A stretch of DNA of 29,114 nt from Glaciozyma antarctica PI12. Its lineage: Eukaryota; Basidiomycota; Microbotryomycetes; Kriegeriales; Camptobasidiaceae. Each line of letters opens with the position of its first letter. Position 1 is the stretch's first letter. The translations under genes and the position numbers were made by a program. The DNA lies in contig KZ627158.1 in NCBI GenBank assembly GCA_002917775.1, positions 117,245-146,358 of the forward strand. Direction: 5' to 3'. The notes under the pieces were generated by a model that was not told the origin of the DNA, made no database searches, and saw nothing but the letters and a program-made list of their open reading frames with translations. This document shows, one piece after another, positions 1-10,326 of the stretch.

Positions 1-705
1 TNNNCGAGGGGACCTGCGATGGAGAACACTTTGGCCGGCCGATGAGGAGCGTTCGAGTGTGCGTCGCTTGCTCAGTATCCTGCTTTGTTTCTCTCGCTCG
101 CATACTGCTTCAGCTGCTTCTGTGGATCTTGAGACGAGAGCCGTGATCTGCAATCTCGATAGCGAGTTACGGCGCGAGATTTGGATCGCGGAGGGGCCTG
201 CTCCTCGTGCCTCAATCCCACGATACAATTAGGCACGCTTCGAAAGGCGCTCGCTTTCTTTTGTTTGAGCTCTCTTTCGCCGACCTTGACTGCTCTGCGA
301 GTCTCGGAGGGCTGTACGGTCCCGAGGAGCTACTTACCCCCCCGCTCTTCGCCTCTCGCGATCTCCGGCGTCGCTGACCACCTCCCATTCTTTTCCGCGG
401 ACTGCTAAGCGCTTTCAAAGATGACTTTGGTGGTCTTAAAGTTTAGACAGGGGCATCGCCCTCCCCAATCGCAAGCCTCGTCTCCCTCGCTGCCGAACTC
501 TTCGTATTACAAGTGCCGACGCTCCGTCGGTCTGCTCGCAGGCTCGAAACCTTTCGAGCAGTGACGAAACCACTCGAGAGACTGCACAGGAGGCTAATTG
601 GGAAGCTGAGTCGAATCCAGGTGCTTGATTCCAAGGGGTATGAGAAGATAGGGTATCGTCGGAGAGATGGGAGGTCGTATGTAGGGCAAGGCTGAGAAGA
701 TTGAA
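1..705. other. Unassigned left edge, probable 3' flank of the prefoldin gene
   Basis: No gene could be established here. A plus-strand frame is open from the window edge to a TAG near 229-231 and could be the last exon of a gene lying to the left, ending in residues like IWIAEGPAPRASIPRYN, but I recognise no family and it begins beside undetermined bases (2-4). On the minus strand a short basic open frame near 330-382 is followed by a good donor (GGTAAGT read on the minus strand, about 330-336), so it could be a first exon of a gene leaving the window leftwards. Both are weak. From about 440 to 705 I see only the 3' flank of the prefoldin gene. Confidence 0.3.
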
Positions 706-1479
706 TCAATCCCCACGCTCGAGGTTGATAGAAGCTGGGCAAAGGAACCAGGTCAGCTCGCACTCCCCTCCTCCCGTCGCAGCGTCCACTCACTTCCGAA
801 CTTGGCGTACAGAACCCCCTTGAGTTTGGTCATGCCTTCCTCTGCATCCTCCTTCTCTTGCAGAAGCGTGGTAGTCTGGTCCCGGAGCTTCGCGATCGCT
901 TCTTGAAGGAGCGTGAGGACCTCGCTCGCGGGGAGGTGGAGGAACGACGAGTCGAGCTTGTACCTGCAAAATTGCGTCAGTTAGCTGTCCAACTACACGG
1001 TCACATGCAGCAGCTCAGCATCGCCGTGTCGTTTCCATCCCAGGCAGCTAGCCAGCTCAGGGCGCTCGGAGCAAAGACAGGCGCGACCAACGCGGCTGGG
1101 GCAGCTCGCCCAAGTGCGCTTCCGCTCCGCGCCCTGCTCCCATGCGGGCTGCTGTACTTTAGCCATCCCTTCTCCCTCCCACAAAACCCACCAGATTCCA
1201 GCCAGGCGTCCTTCGAACTCACATTACCAGCTCGTCCTCGTCCATCAGCTCCATCTCCGTCTCGACCTCCTCGATATCCTCCAGCTCCTTCTGCAGCACT
1301 TCGAGCTGGTCGGTGACCTCGTCCACGCGGTTGTTGAGCTTGGAGAAGGCGTTGATGTTGGTTTGGTCGGCAAGGGTGACGGGGATGTCAGCGTCGGCCG
1401 TGTCGTTCTCGAGCTGTTGAGGGCCGGGGTCAGCTTGCTCCAGGGTATACCTGTGCCCGCAGCTGCTTACCATGCGCAT
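706..1479 (-). CDS. GIM3: Prefoldin subunit 4
   Basis: This is one of the two beta-type subunits family of the hexameric prefoldin (GimC) chaperone, which hands unfolded actin and tubulin to the CCT chaperonin in the cytosol. Four exons splice in frame: 1471-1479, 1223-1413, 794-963 and 706-734, giving 132 residues against 129 in yeast Gim3. Family signatures are visible: VTLADQTNINAFSKL near the N-terminal coiled coil, EMELMDEDELVMYKLDSSFL across the exon 2/3 junction, and the closing YAKFGTSINLERGD, which matches the yeast YAKFGDNINLER ending. I chose the ATG at 1479 because it follows CAAG and directly feeds the first intron. The first exon is only nine bases (Met-Arg-Met). Start site is the least certain part; the family assignment is firm. 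Confidence 0.93.
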
Positions 1480-1602
1480 CTTGAGAGGAGAGCTGTCAAC
1501 AGGTGGTGTGTTGAGGTCCAAGATGGGGCTTCAGCAACGTTCGCCTCTTTCTCTCCACCCACACGCGCGCTGCTCCCGCCTTTCCTTTGGTCAGAGTGCG
1601 CA
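1480..1602. promoter_or_regulatory. Short divergent promoter region between prefoldin gene and F-box-like copy
   Basis: The 123 bases between the prefoldin start (minus) and the likely start of the type-1 F-box-like copy (plus) must hold both 5' regions. It contains pyrimidine-rich runs but no clear TATA box. It is assigned only from the head-to-head layout. Confidence 0.35.
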
Positions 1603-2821
1603 ATGGAACAACCGAGTGAGTAGCTATCCAGCCGTCCGTCGCGCCATAGCTGACCGTTGTGATTGCTCTGCAGCCTCCTACCAACTCCTCTACCAACCCT
1701 TCCTCCCGAAACCCTCCTTCACATCCTCGAATGCCTCCAAACCACCTACAACACGGCGCACAAGGATCTTCTCAACTGCTGCCTCGTCGCCCGGAGCTTC
1801 CTGGGTCCTGCGCGAGCAGTCCTCTACCGAACCATCGAGATCTCCTCCTTCGACCGCAGCGACGACGACGACGCGGAGGTCGGCGAAGGCCAGGACGAAC
1901 CGCAGGGCTGGTGCACGGAGCTCATCAAGTTGCTCGAGACTACCCTCTTCTTTCATCCCCACCTCGCCAAGCTCGTCCGGCGCATCGAGATCGCCTGCGA
2001 CGACACCATGGCTTCGATGGCCGAGGTGACCCCAGTGGCTCTCGGAAGTATCGTCCGGTCCTGTGGGGGACTTCGCGAGCTGATTATTACGGGACTGTAC
2101 GACGCGGACGAGGTCAGACCAATGCTCGATCGACTCATCCTCCCGAACTCGACGCTTCTGCGCCTGGAGCTTCCAGATTACGATCTATCGGGGGACCATG
2201 TCGTCGATACGCTTCGACGACTTCCAGGACTGCAACATTTGTAGCTGGAATCGCTTGACTCCTCGAAGGGCGCTCCTTCCACCTTCCAGCTGCGGTCCCT
2301 GAGGTTCAACGATTATATCACCCGATCTCTCGCCACCTTCCTCGGGAAATCGTCGACGCACACTCTTCTCGACCTCTCTGTTTACATAGAGAATGATCGG
2401 TACGATCCCGCCTGGAGCATTTTGAGGACCTTCACCAATCTCACTCGCCTCCACCTCGACTTGTTCCGCCTGCCCAAAGCAAATCTTCTCCCCTGGACGC
2501 CTTGACCTTCCTCGAGCACTTGTCTTTAAAGGTCTTTTTTGACTGGGGGGAATCGCCCTTAGAGTTCAGCCAATTTTCCTTCGTGATCCGCTGGCCGCCT
2601 TCCCTCCGCACTCTCACAACGCAGTCGCGAATCTTCTACACTCCCACGATTATCCTCGACTTCCTGAGCTCTTCGAAGTCGCTTCAACTCCTTCAGCTCC
2701 GTCTCAAGATCGGCAACACCACGGCTGCTGGAGTAGCGAGGAGGAGCAGGAGGTGCGAGACGCTTGCGCGAGGCGAGGAGTGGGGGTGGTGGAGCTGAGT
2801 CGAGGTCGCTGGGCTGCGTGA
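1603..2821 (+). pseudogene. Decayed type-1 F-box-like protein gene
   Basis: F-box proteins tie substrates to SCF ubiquitin ligases through Skp1. The N-terminal part reads as an F-box-like domain: LPTLPPETLLHILECLQ, then LLNCCLVARSFLGPARAVLY, followed by a leucine-rich tail. A likely first exon is ATG GAA CAA CCG at 1603 with an intron ending in CTCTGCAG at about 1682; the exact donor is ambiguous. The copy is a close paralogue of the minus-strand gene at 10217-11377. It has a TAG at 2242-2244 where the paralogue has Gln, a frame change near 2490, and another near 2720-2740. Past these the reading resumes with LDALTFLEHL and RIFYTPTIILDFL, and the family ending EVRDACARRGVGVVEL. This looks like a dead copy, though assembly errors cannot be excluded for the frame changes. 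Confidence 0.72.
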
Positions 2822-3081
2822 CTGGGTTGATCGAGGAGGTGCGTTTGCGTTTGAGGAGGTGACTCGAAAGGTTCCTGACCGATCTTCGGCTTGCAGGGCT
2901 TCAAGGTGGCGAAGGAGAGGATCGAGGAGGAGGGCTGCGACGGGAGAGCTTGCTGTTGCGGTTGATATCGAAGCTGGTTATAATTTCTGAGAGCAGAAAG
3001 CAACACAATATACCGCGCGGGGCAAACAAATCACGATACACATTCCTCAACTCTTCTTCCCTCCCTTCCCGAAGGATACGA
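2822..3081. other. Intergenic, convergent 3' flanks
   Basis: This stretch lies between the end of the type-1 copy (plus) and the stop of the MYND gene (minus). Open frames here are antisense shadows of the F-box copy tail. I see no further gene. Confidence 0.4.
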
Positions 3082-3725
3082 TCAGCGTCGGAAAGTGCGA
3101 CCGGGCGAAGGTCTGAACGAGCGTTTTAGTGTTATCCTTATCCTGCACAGGAAGAACGCCGAACGCAGGCGGAGAGACTCGAGCGTGATGTCGATGCCTT
3201 CGGTAATCCACCGGTCAACACCCTCGTTCTGCGAGAAAATCAGCCTCAGCATTGCTACAAATTGGTCTGCAAGCCTACTCACAGCCTTCACATGCTTCAG
3301 CTCGTCGGACCACTTGAGCTCCGCGCGCGGGTTTGGGACCACCGCAGGAGCTTCGTGAGGTACGCCGCAGATCTTCTTGTGCGCGCCGTAGTTCGCCTTT
3401 TGGCAGATAACGGAGCAGTATCCGACGGTGCGACCGACTGCAGCGCACTTGCTGCAGAGACTGATCCGCTTGCTCACTGGGCGAGGAGAGATGACAGCGG
3501 AGGCTGCAGGGGGAACGCGTTAGCTAGCGAAGCAGTTCGCGGGAGGCGTACACACCAAGCTTCCGACACGCTACCGCTGCACACCGGCGCTCTGCTCCCC
3601 TGTTGATGACGGAAACCTCGCCGGCTGCTTCAGCTTGAATCTCTGGCGTGTCCTGCACTAAGCGCGGTCAGCGGAGCCTCAAAGCTCAGGGACAGTGGAT
3701 GGAAACCTACCTGTGGTTCAGCCAT
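3082..3725 (-). CDS. Small MYND-type zinc finger protein
   Basis: MYND fingers bind two zinc ions and usually mediate protein-protein contacts, often with proline-rich partners. Four exons fit: 3711-3725, 3556-3652, 3283-3503 and 3082-3228, giving about 159 residues. Candidate zinc ligands are Cys29, Cys34, Cys54, Cys57, Cys67, Cys71, His79 and Cys83, with the hallmark core YCSVICQKANYGAHKKIC. The first cysteine pair is spaced C-x4-C rather than the usual C-x2-C, and Trp of the CQxxxW motif is replaced by Tyr76. Introns have good signals, for example GTAGGT to GTGCAG and GTGAGT to TCGCAG; the last intron is 54 bases, so retaining it also keeps the frame. No other domain is visible, so the partner is unknown. 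Divergent from the GCP3 gene by 131 bases. Confidence 0.8.
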
Positions 3726-3856
3726 TCTTGGAACGAGGCTGTTAGGCTGCGTGGGCGTACTGGGAGCGAGGAACAACTCGTCGCGAAGAGTGCTGTCGCA
3801 TACATTCATCTCCTCCTCGAGCGTTTTGGCTCAGCCCTCCGCTCTCCTCCTCCGAC
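3726..3856. promoter_or_regulatory. 131-base bidirectional promoter (MYND gene / GCP3 gene)
   Basis: The start codons of the MYND gene (minus, 3725) and of the gamma-tubulin complex gene (plus, 3857) are 131 bases apart, so both core promoters share this segment. It is rich in CTCCTCC-type pyrimidine runs towards 3857, as is common before fungal starts. No TATA box is evident. Confidence 0.45.
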
Positions 3857-6800
3857 ATGGCGCCCTCGACTCTCCACGCGCTAATAGCACACTCGCTACC
3901 ACACCTGAACCCCGCCGAAGTGGACGAGAAGGAGGCGTTCGAACGATACGTCCTCGAATCCGCTCTCGGCCAGGGACAAGCGCGAGGGGGAGGCGGCGCG
4001 GGGAGAGGGAAGGAGGAAGACTGGCGGAGCTTGGTGGATGAGATGGGGAGAATCGGTGAGTCCTGGGAAGGGCGGGGGCAGTCCTGACTAGGACGGGGGG
4101 CCCATGCGGGTGGGAGGTGCTGCTTGTTGTTTGCGACGGGGGCAGCTGGAGGACGCGCGCCAGTCACCGCAGCTGGGACGAAGGAGAGGGTGAAGCTGAC
4201 TACGTTGTGTGTGTGCTTGCAGTACTCAGGCAAGGCGTTGGATCTCAGAGCGCACTCCGCTTCGAGCACCTCGCGTCTCAGCTCAGGACTCAGGTGAGGG
4301 CCCGTCCTACTCGTGAGCTGCATCGTCTGACTGGGCGACACAGGCGATACCACGCGACAAACTCGCCAGTCTATCCTTCCTCCTCTCCCTCGCCGGCTCC
4401 CGCACCTCCAACGCGCCTTCACACCCCCTCGCCCCCGGCAGCTCCTCCCTCCTCCCCAAGATCCTCGACCCCACACCCCCTGTAGCCTCCACCTCCCGCG
4501 CCATCCCCGCTTCTGCCACCCTCCCGACACCTCCTCCTCCACCACCTTCGACCAACGGCAAGAAGCTCTCCATGGCCGCCCAACTCGCCCTCCACCGTTC
4601 CCTCCCCTCCGCGTCCCTCCTCTCACCCGTCCCCGAATCCATCCTCCTCCGCGACATCATCTACATCCTCCAAGGCATTAACGGCAAGTTTATCCGCTTC
4701 AAAGCTCCTCCGGACCGACCGCCTGGCCCACATCGGCCGTACACGCGCGGGGAGATTGTGGTCGAGGAGGACGAGGGAGAGCCGCCGGTGGAGTTGGAGG
4801 AAGGGATCGATTTTGTGCTGGAGGGAAGCGCGTACTCGATCCCTGCGCCTACGCGCGCGCTGCTGCATAGCCTTTCGGAGCTGGGATGGCTATATAGGAA
4901 GATTGACAGGGCGATTAATATCAACGGGGAGGAGGAGCGGAGGGGGAGGACTGTTGGGATGGTGGAGCAGAGCTTACACGCGGCGCTCAAGGGGGAGATG
5001 ACCGAGTATTATCGGCTCGTGGCGATTCTGGAGGGACAGCTGGATGAGGGAGTCGAGGGAGTCGTGCTGGGGCTTGAAGGAGGGTTGACGCTGCGACGAT
5101 TGATGGTCTGGACGGAGGAGGTTCGGCTAAGGATGCGAATGATGGGGACGCTCGTGGAGGAGGCGGGAGGTGAGTCGACCAGCGCGCGCGGAAAGGACGT
5201 CGCTGACCCCTCGCTCTCGCAGAACGGAACGTTGGCGGTGCGCTCCTCACATCTCTCCACTCTCGAACCTCAAACGGGGATCCCTTCATCCGCGACTTCA
5301 GCTCCCGACTCCTCAAAACGCTCTCCGTTCCCTTCTTTTCGACTCTCGCCGCATGGATCTACGAAGGCGAGCTGCGGGATCCGTTCGGCGAGTTCTTTGT
5401 CGAGCTTAACCCGGGTATCGAAGCGGGGGAGCATCGGAGGAACGATCTGGGCGAGGTGGCAGATTTCGGAGGAGGGAGGGAGGAGGGAGACGGAGTGCAG
5501 GCGCACGAGCTTTGGGAGGGCAAGTTTGGGTTCAGGAGGGAGATGCTGCCAGGGTTCTTGGAGGAGGCGTTTGGGCGAAAGGTGCGCTCGTTGAGGTGAG
5601 GAAGGAGGACGAAGCTGACACTCGGCGCGACAGATTTTCTCGACGGGGAAGTCCCTCAATTTCATGAAGTACAGCTGTCAAGATTCGGACTGGGTTGTCA
5701 CGCGGAATCGTATCACCGGCAGCAAGTGCTCTCGCTTGCCCACACCGACAGCGGGCTAAGCCGTTCTTCGCAGCTCTCCAGTACGCCGACATGGCTGGTC
5801 TCGAGCGATCCATCTCGCTGGCCTACTCGATCGCTTCGCAGCGACTTTTCGACATCTTCTTCGACAAGTTCCGCCTCCTCGACCACCTCAAGGCGCTCAA
5901 GGACTACCTCATGCTCGGCAAAGGCGACTTTGTTGAGATCCTCATGGAGTCCCTTGGGTGCGCGGTTCCCCGCTCTTCCCCGTCTCGCCCCTCTAACCCC
6001 TGCCCTCAGTCCCTCGCTCGCCAAACCCGCCAACACCCTCTACCGCCACAACCTCACCGCGACTCTCGAAACCGCCATCCGCGGCTCAACCTCCTCGAAC
6101 GACCATCCCTCCACGCTCCGCCGACTCGACGCGCGCATGCTCGAGTTCACGCAAGGCGAGCTCGGATGGGACGTCTTCGTGCTCGAGTACAAGGTCGACG
6201 CTCCGCTCGACACGGTCCTCGACCCTAAGAGCATGGAAAGCTACCTCAAGATGTTCAAGCACCTGTGGCAGATCAAGCGCGTCGAGTACTCGCTCAGCGA
6301 CGTCTGGCGCCGCCTCATGACCAACGCTAGAACGTTCCGCAAGTTCCCAGGTTCGTCTGCCTCTTCTCCGCAACTCGGGTTAACGCTGATGAGGGAGCGC
6401 AGAGCTGTCGTTCCAGTTCCACCAAACCCGAATCGCGCTCGCCGAGATGATCTTCTTCATTCGGCAACTGCAGTACTACTGCCATCTCGAGGTCATCGCC
6501 TGCTCGTGGCAAGTTCTCGAGGACTTTGCGGTCAAGAAGGAGGGAGACCTAGATTCGCTCATCGAAGCGCATCGGGCGTACCTGCATCGGTTGGTCACGA
6601 AGGCGTTGCTCATCAGTCCGAGGAGGTCGTCGAAGCGAGGTGGGAATGAGGTCGGTAGCTCGCTGAGAACCAGGGGAGCGAGGACTGATTGGTACTCGTC
6701 TGCAGCCTACGATCTCGATGCTCGAGCAGGTTCGCAAGATCTTCAAGATTCTTCTTCAGTACCGCGAAGCTGCCGTTCGTTCTTTTCTCTCCCTGCCTCA

Positions 6801-7218
6801 CAGCCCAAAGCTGATTCCTCCCCATCGCAGGACTCGCTCTGCAACTACGCGCTGGCCGAAGCAGCTCGTCAAGTGAGCGTGCAAGACGTGGGTCGGGTAC
6901 GTCGCTTCGTTCCAGCGTTCTCGAATCCCCAGCTAACGCCACTCGCTCCCGCAGGGACTACCGGCATCGACTCGCCATGGTCCAAATCCCGACGTCCTCA
7001 ATGGAATCCAGGGTCGACTGGCCGAGTACGCCGGCGAATTCAAGGAGCTCACGGCGTCGCTCGTTCAGTCGTTGGGCCAGGCGCCCGATCTCGACATGCG
7101 GTTCCTCTCTGTTCGACTCAACTTCAACTACGCTTTTCGTGAGTCCTTCAGCTTCTTTGCATGCAGAACTCTCGCTGAATGTTGCTTCGCAGTGAATCCG
7201 AACAAGCAAGAGGCCTAA
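3857..7218 (+). CDS. SPC98: Gamma-tubulin complex component 3 (Spc98/Alp6/GCP3)
   Basis: GCP3 pairs with GCP2 and gamma-tubulin to form the small complex that nucleates microtubules at spindle pole bodies. Twelve exons join in frame: 3857-4055, 4223-4293, 4344-5169, 5223-5581, 5634-5709, 5774-5957, 6010-6350, 6403-6650, 6706-6774, 6831-6896, 6955-7138 and 7193-7218, giving 882 residues, close to human GCP3 (907). GRIP1 signatures are visible: LLRDIIYILQGINGKFIRF (about residue 190), TLRRLMVWTEEVRLRM (about 339), then FSTLAAWIYEGELRDPFGEF and IFSTGKSLNFM. GRIP2 signatures follow: DYLMLGKGDFVEILMESLG, ANTLYRHNLTATLETAIRG, IFFIRQLQYYCHLEVIACSW and, at the end, FLSVRLNFNYAF. The donor of intron 5 (GTATCA) and of intron 8 (GTCGGT) are the least standard, but only these keep the frame with the family sequence. 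Confidence 0.93.
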
Positions 7219-7343
7219 ATCGCCGCCTGTCGTCTCCCTTTACCTGTCCCTTCGCAATCGATACCCCTCAGTCGGAAGTTACCAAAACTCCCTCACAATT
7301 GCTCAAAGGCTCATCGCTCATCGCTTGATTGCCAATCTGCTGA

Positions 7344-8783
7344 CTACCTCCACCTCGCCACCGCCGCTCCCTCGCCCAGCCTCACCTCCCCCTTCTCGTG
7401 CCCATAGCTCCCCACCCTCTCCCCACTGCCCTCGAATCCCATCACAAACCCCCTCCTCTCCGTAACGCCCCACACCCTCCCACTCTCCACCTGCAGTCCA
7501 TAAATAGGACTCCTCTCCTTCCCCGGCGCGAACGCCGTCAATCCCTCCCCGGGCTTCCTCACGTCGAACACCCGAACGCAAGCGTTCCGCGCGCTACCGG
7601 CGAGAACGTAGAAACCTCCAGGACCGCCGAGAGCGAGGGAGTAGGTCGGGTCGTCGGAGAAGGGGTCTGAGAGGGTGAGGACGGGTTCGGACGCCGCTGA
7701 ACGAAGGTCGTAGATCCGTACCGCCGCGTCGTAGAACCCCGCTGCGAGGGTCGTGTCGGCTCTGAAGGCGGTCGAGGATGGTGAGGGGGAGGCGAGGGCG
7801 TAGATGGAGGTCGAGCTGGGGTTGCCCGTTAGTTGGCGAGCGGTTGAGAGGGGCCCGGAGGGGGTGAACGGGTAGAGGGAGAGAGGAGAGGGGCCGGAGT
7901 GGCCGACTGCGAGGAGGGAGGGAAGGAGTAGGAGGGACCAGGGCTTTGTGGAGAGGGCGAAGGAGGTGGGAGGCGTCCAGGGAGAGGAGAGGGTGTGGAG
8001 CGAGATTGTGTGGGTGTGTTTGGCGCGGGAGGTGGGGAGAGAAGTGGTTGTTTGGGGAGAAGGGCGAGGGCGGTGAGTGGTGGCTGTGGCGAGCGTGTTG
8101 CCGAGGGAGTGGATCGCCTGAACGACGGATGGGAGGCGACCAGGCGAGGCGCATCGGGCCTTTTCGACCATCCTCGCACTGCGAGAATGCGTGGCGGCCT
8201 CGAACTTGACGCGCTGAATGAGTCCTGAAACACGAGAGAGGACCAACTCGTTTGGTGCGCCTTCGACAGTTGCGATCCCAGTGATGTCCTCGGCACCACT
8301 GCGAACGGCCTTGCTTCTCCCCTCCTGCTCTCCCAGGAGCTCCCAGCTCCTTCCCTGCTCGTCCACCTCCCAAAGCTCCAGTACCGCTCCTCTTCCGATA
8401 ACGACGCGCCCTCTCCCTCCCTCCTGCGGCCAGAGCCTAATGACGGGCATGCACTTGCGCTCCCACTGCTTCCCTCCTCCTAGCATCTCCCCACCGCATT
8501 CCCATTTCTCCCACCGTGCAGAGACGTCGTAAGCCCATTTCGCTTTCCAGCTCCAGCTCCAAGAGGTGTGCGCGTTTGCGATGGTGAGAGGATCGTATGA
8601 GAGGGAGAGAGCGTGCTGTCGAAAGGCGTCCTGCTCGACGAGGCGGTAAAAGCGGCGGCAGGTGAGGGCGAGTGATGGAAGGGATGGAAGGGAGAGGAAT
8701 GGAAGAAGGTAGTGGTGGATCTCGGGAGGGAGGGAGAGGAGGGAAGGTGGTTGAGATGTTCGAGAGGGAGGTGCCGGAGACAT
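7344..8783 (-). CDS. F-box/WD40-repeat protein, single exon
   Basis: This intronless frame encodes 479 residues. An F-box lies at about residues 15-65: LLSLPPEIHHYLLPFL, then LALTCRRFYRLVEQDAFRQH. The C-terminal half has WD40-like strands, the clearest being TLAAGFYDAAVRIYDLR and GSARNACVRVFDVRKPGEG, spaced as in a beta-propeller, with weaker blades before them. F-box/WD proteins are substrate receptors of SCF ubiquitin ligases: the F-box binds Skp1 and the propeller binds the target. General layout resembles FBXW4-like proteins, but I cannot name an orthologue. It is convergent with the GCP3 gene (125 bases between stops) and divergent from the type-2 F-box-like copy. It shares no visible sequence with the F-box-like copies around it, so it is a separate family. 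Confidence 0.85.
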   Translation of the reverse strand: MSPAPPSRTSQPPSLLSLPPEIHHYLLPFLSLPSLPSLALTCRRFYRLVEQDAFRQHALSLSYDPLTIANAHTSWSWSWKAKWAYDVSARWEKWECGGEMLGGGKQWERKCMPVIRLWPQEGGRGRVVIGRGAVLELWEVDEQGRSWELLGEQEGRSKAVRSGAEDITGIATVEGAPNELVLSRVSGLIQRVKFEAATHSRSARMVEKARCASPGRLPSVVQAIHSLGNTLATATTHRPRPSPQTTTSLPTSRAKHTHTISLHTLSSPWTPPTSFALSTKPWSLLLLPSLLAVGHSGPSPLSLYPFTPSGPLSTARQLTGNPSSTSIYALASPSPSSTAFRADTTLAAGFYDAAVRIYDLRSAASEPVLTLSDPFSDDPTYSLALGGPGGFYVLAGSARNACVRVFDVRKPGEGLTAFAPGKERSPIYGLQVESGRVWGVTERRGFVMGFEGSGERVGSYGHEKGEVRLGEGAAVARWR

Positions 8784-9216
8784 GCTTGAGGGGAAGAGAG
8801 GGCGAGGCTGAATGAAGGTGGCTTCAAGCTATGCTCTAGTAGTCCTGCTGAAGAGGCTGGAGGTGCTGAGGGGCGTGTCCCGGAGTTGATGGCACGCGTC
8901 GGCGGAGGAAGGCGCTGAGGAGCGCAAGGGTCAGTTTGGGGTACAGTCAGCTACCCGCTTGGTCTACGCACCTGTGGGGTATCGGGCTGGGTACTGGGCA
9001 CAGCGAGGCAGGAGCAGTCGGTGTTGGAGGGAGGAGCCAAGACGCGGGCCGCTCAAGCTCGCCTCTCTTCCTCCTACCGCTCGCTCTCAACTGTCTGGAC
9101 CACTTCTGAGCTGCACGGCACCGCTTCAGGTACGTGGATCTTTCCGCTCGCCTGGCGCCTTCCCTCAGGGCAGCGCGTCACGTTCGGCAGGCGCTAACGC
9201 ACCTCCCCTCTAGACG
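8784..9216. promoter_or_regulatory. Divergent upstream region with a 5'UTR intron of the type-2 F-box copy
   Basis: This region holds the 5' flank of the F-box/WD40 gene (minus) and that of the type-2 F-box-like copy (plus). A likely 5'UTR intron runs from GTACGTGG at 9130 to CCCTCTAG at 9213, with GCTAACGC as branch site, just before ATG at 9217. The segment about 9062-9136 is closely similar to about 21030-21102 in front of the other plus-strand type-2 copy, sharing CCTCTCTTCCTCC, GAGCTGCAC and the GTACGTG donor. The duplication therefore included the promoter. Confidence 0.55.
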
Positions 9217-10326
9217 ATGGCCGACGACCCTCCCCCTCCTCGCCCTCTCCCTCAGCTCCCCTCCGAAACCATTGCCACATCATCCGACTCAGCGAACATC
9301 TTTCCCACTCGCGGGCCTTCAAGGCCCGCTCCGACGTCCTTCGCCGCTACTCCCTCGTCAGCCGCTCCTGGAGGCACCTAGCTCAGGCGGAGCTCTTCTC
9401 GTGCCCGCTCATACGAGGATCGCAGGCGGCTAAATCCCTCGTCAGCGTGCTTGAAGGCAAGCGAGGCGTGGAGCTCAAGGCGATGATTCGGAGTCTGAAG
9501 CTCTCGTGCTCGGAGGACTGGGAAGTGGAGGAGGCCGAGGATTTGAGAGCTCAGGACCTCTTCACCTTGAGCACGGAGGTTCGACACCTGGCCGTGTTCT
9601 ACGTCGAAGAAGTTTGGCTCGACTGGCTCAGCGGGATGCGAGGTACGTCAAAAGTCTCTCTTCTTGCGAAATGTAGACAGTTGACTTGATGAGCACGCAG
9701 ACCTTCACGCTCTCGTCCTTTGCGGCTGCGGCGCCAAATCCCGTCGCTACCCGTACCCTCCTCTTCCCATCCGCCAGCTCTCCATCCATTTGTCCTCCTT
9801 CGATTCCGACGTGCTCGTCACCTTCCTGTCTCCGGCAGCCCTTCCCCACCTCCGCGCCCTCTCGTTCTCCTACTACGAAGCCTCCGCCTTATCTAAACTC
9901 CCAAATCACTTCTCCGATCTTCTCGCACGACTCGACGTCTTGAGCGGCTTGACGCTTGACGAGATCCCGTGGGACGACCGAGCTTGCACGGCGAAAACGT
10001 TGTGGGACATCGACGACGACGACGACCTCCGAAAAATCAGAAATGGAAGCAGGATCCCTATCGTCCATGCTCGTTTTCTCACTTGGAGAGAGAGTACGGC
10101 GGCGGGCTATTCGGGCGAGGGGGAATTGGTCCCGCAAGTTCGTCAGCGCCATCCAAAGAGCTGCCAGTACGACGAAAACCTACGTGCGCACCACTTCGGT
10201 CCCCAACCCAAGCTAAGTCTCCTCAGCTCCACCACCGCGACTCCTCGCCTCTCGCAAGCGTCTCGTACCTGCTTCTCCTCCTCGACTCTCCAGCCCGGCT
10301 CATTGCCAATGCATAGACGAAGTTGA
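9217..10326 (+). pseudogene. Broken type-2 F-box-like protein gene
   Basis: Type 2 is a second family, distinct from type 1. It starts MADDPPPPRPLPQLPSETIA, like MANGPPPPRPPPQLPLETIA of the copy at 21196. Near 9275 one base appears to be missing; past it the frame reads IIRLSEHLSHSRAF and DVLRRYSLVSRSWRHLAQAE, an F-box-like core. Exon 1 ends at 9642 (GTACGTC donor) and exon 2 begins at 9701 after CACGCAG, at the same phase-1 intron site as the other type-2 copies. Exon 2 has the family motifs YPYPPLPIRQLS, TLWDIDDDDDLRK and RIPIVHARFLTW. After about 10130 similarity to the complete copy at 13118 stops and the frame runs into the antisense tail of the type-1 copy. Either a decayed gene or one with a single base error plus a new 3' end. 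Confidence 0.7.

Noticed and set aside
2704-3006. Minus-strand frame resembling the end of the 9217-10326 frame
   Set aside because: The match comes from the type-1 C-terminal sequence being present on the other strand in both places; it is not a gene.
3742-4626. 294-codon minus-strand open frame
   Set aside because: It is antisense to the GCP3 first exons and the MYND promoter, is Arg/Gly-rich from reversed Pro/Ser codons, and has no family motif.
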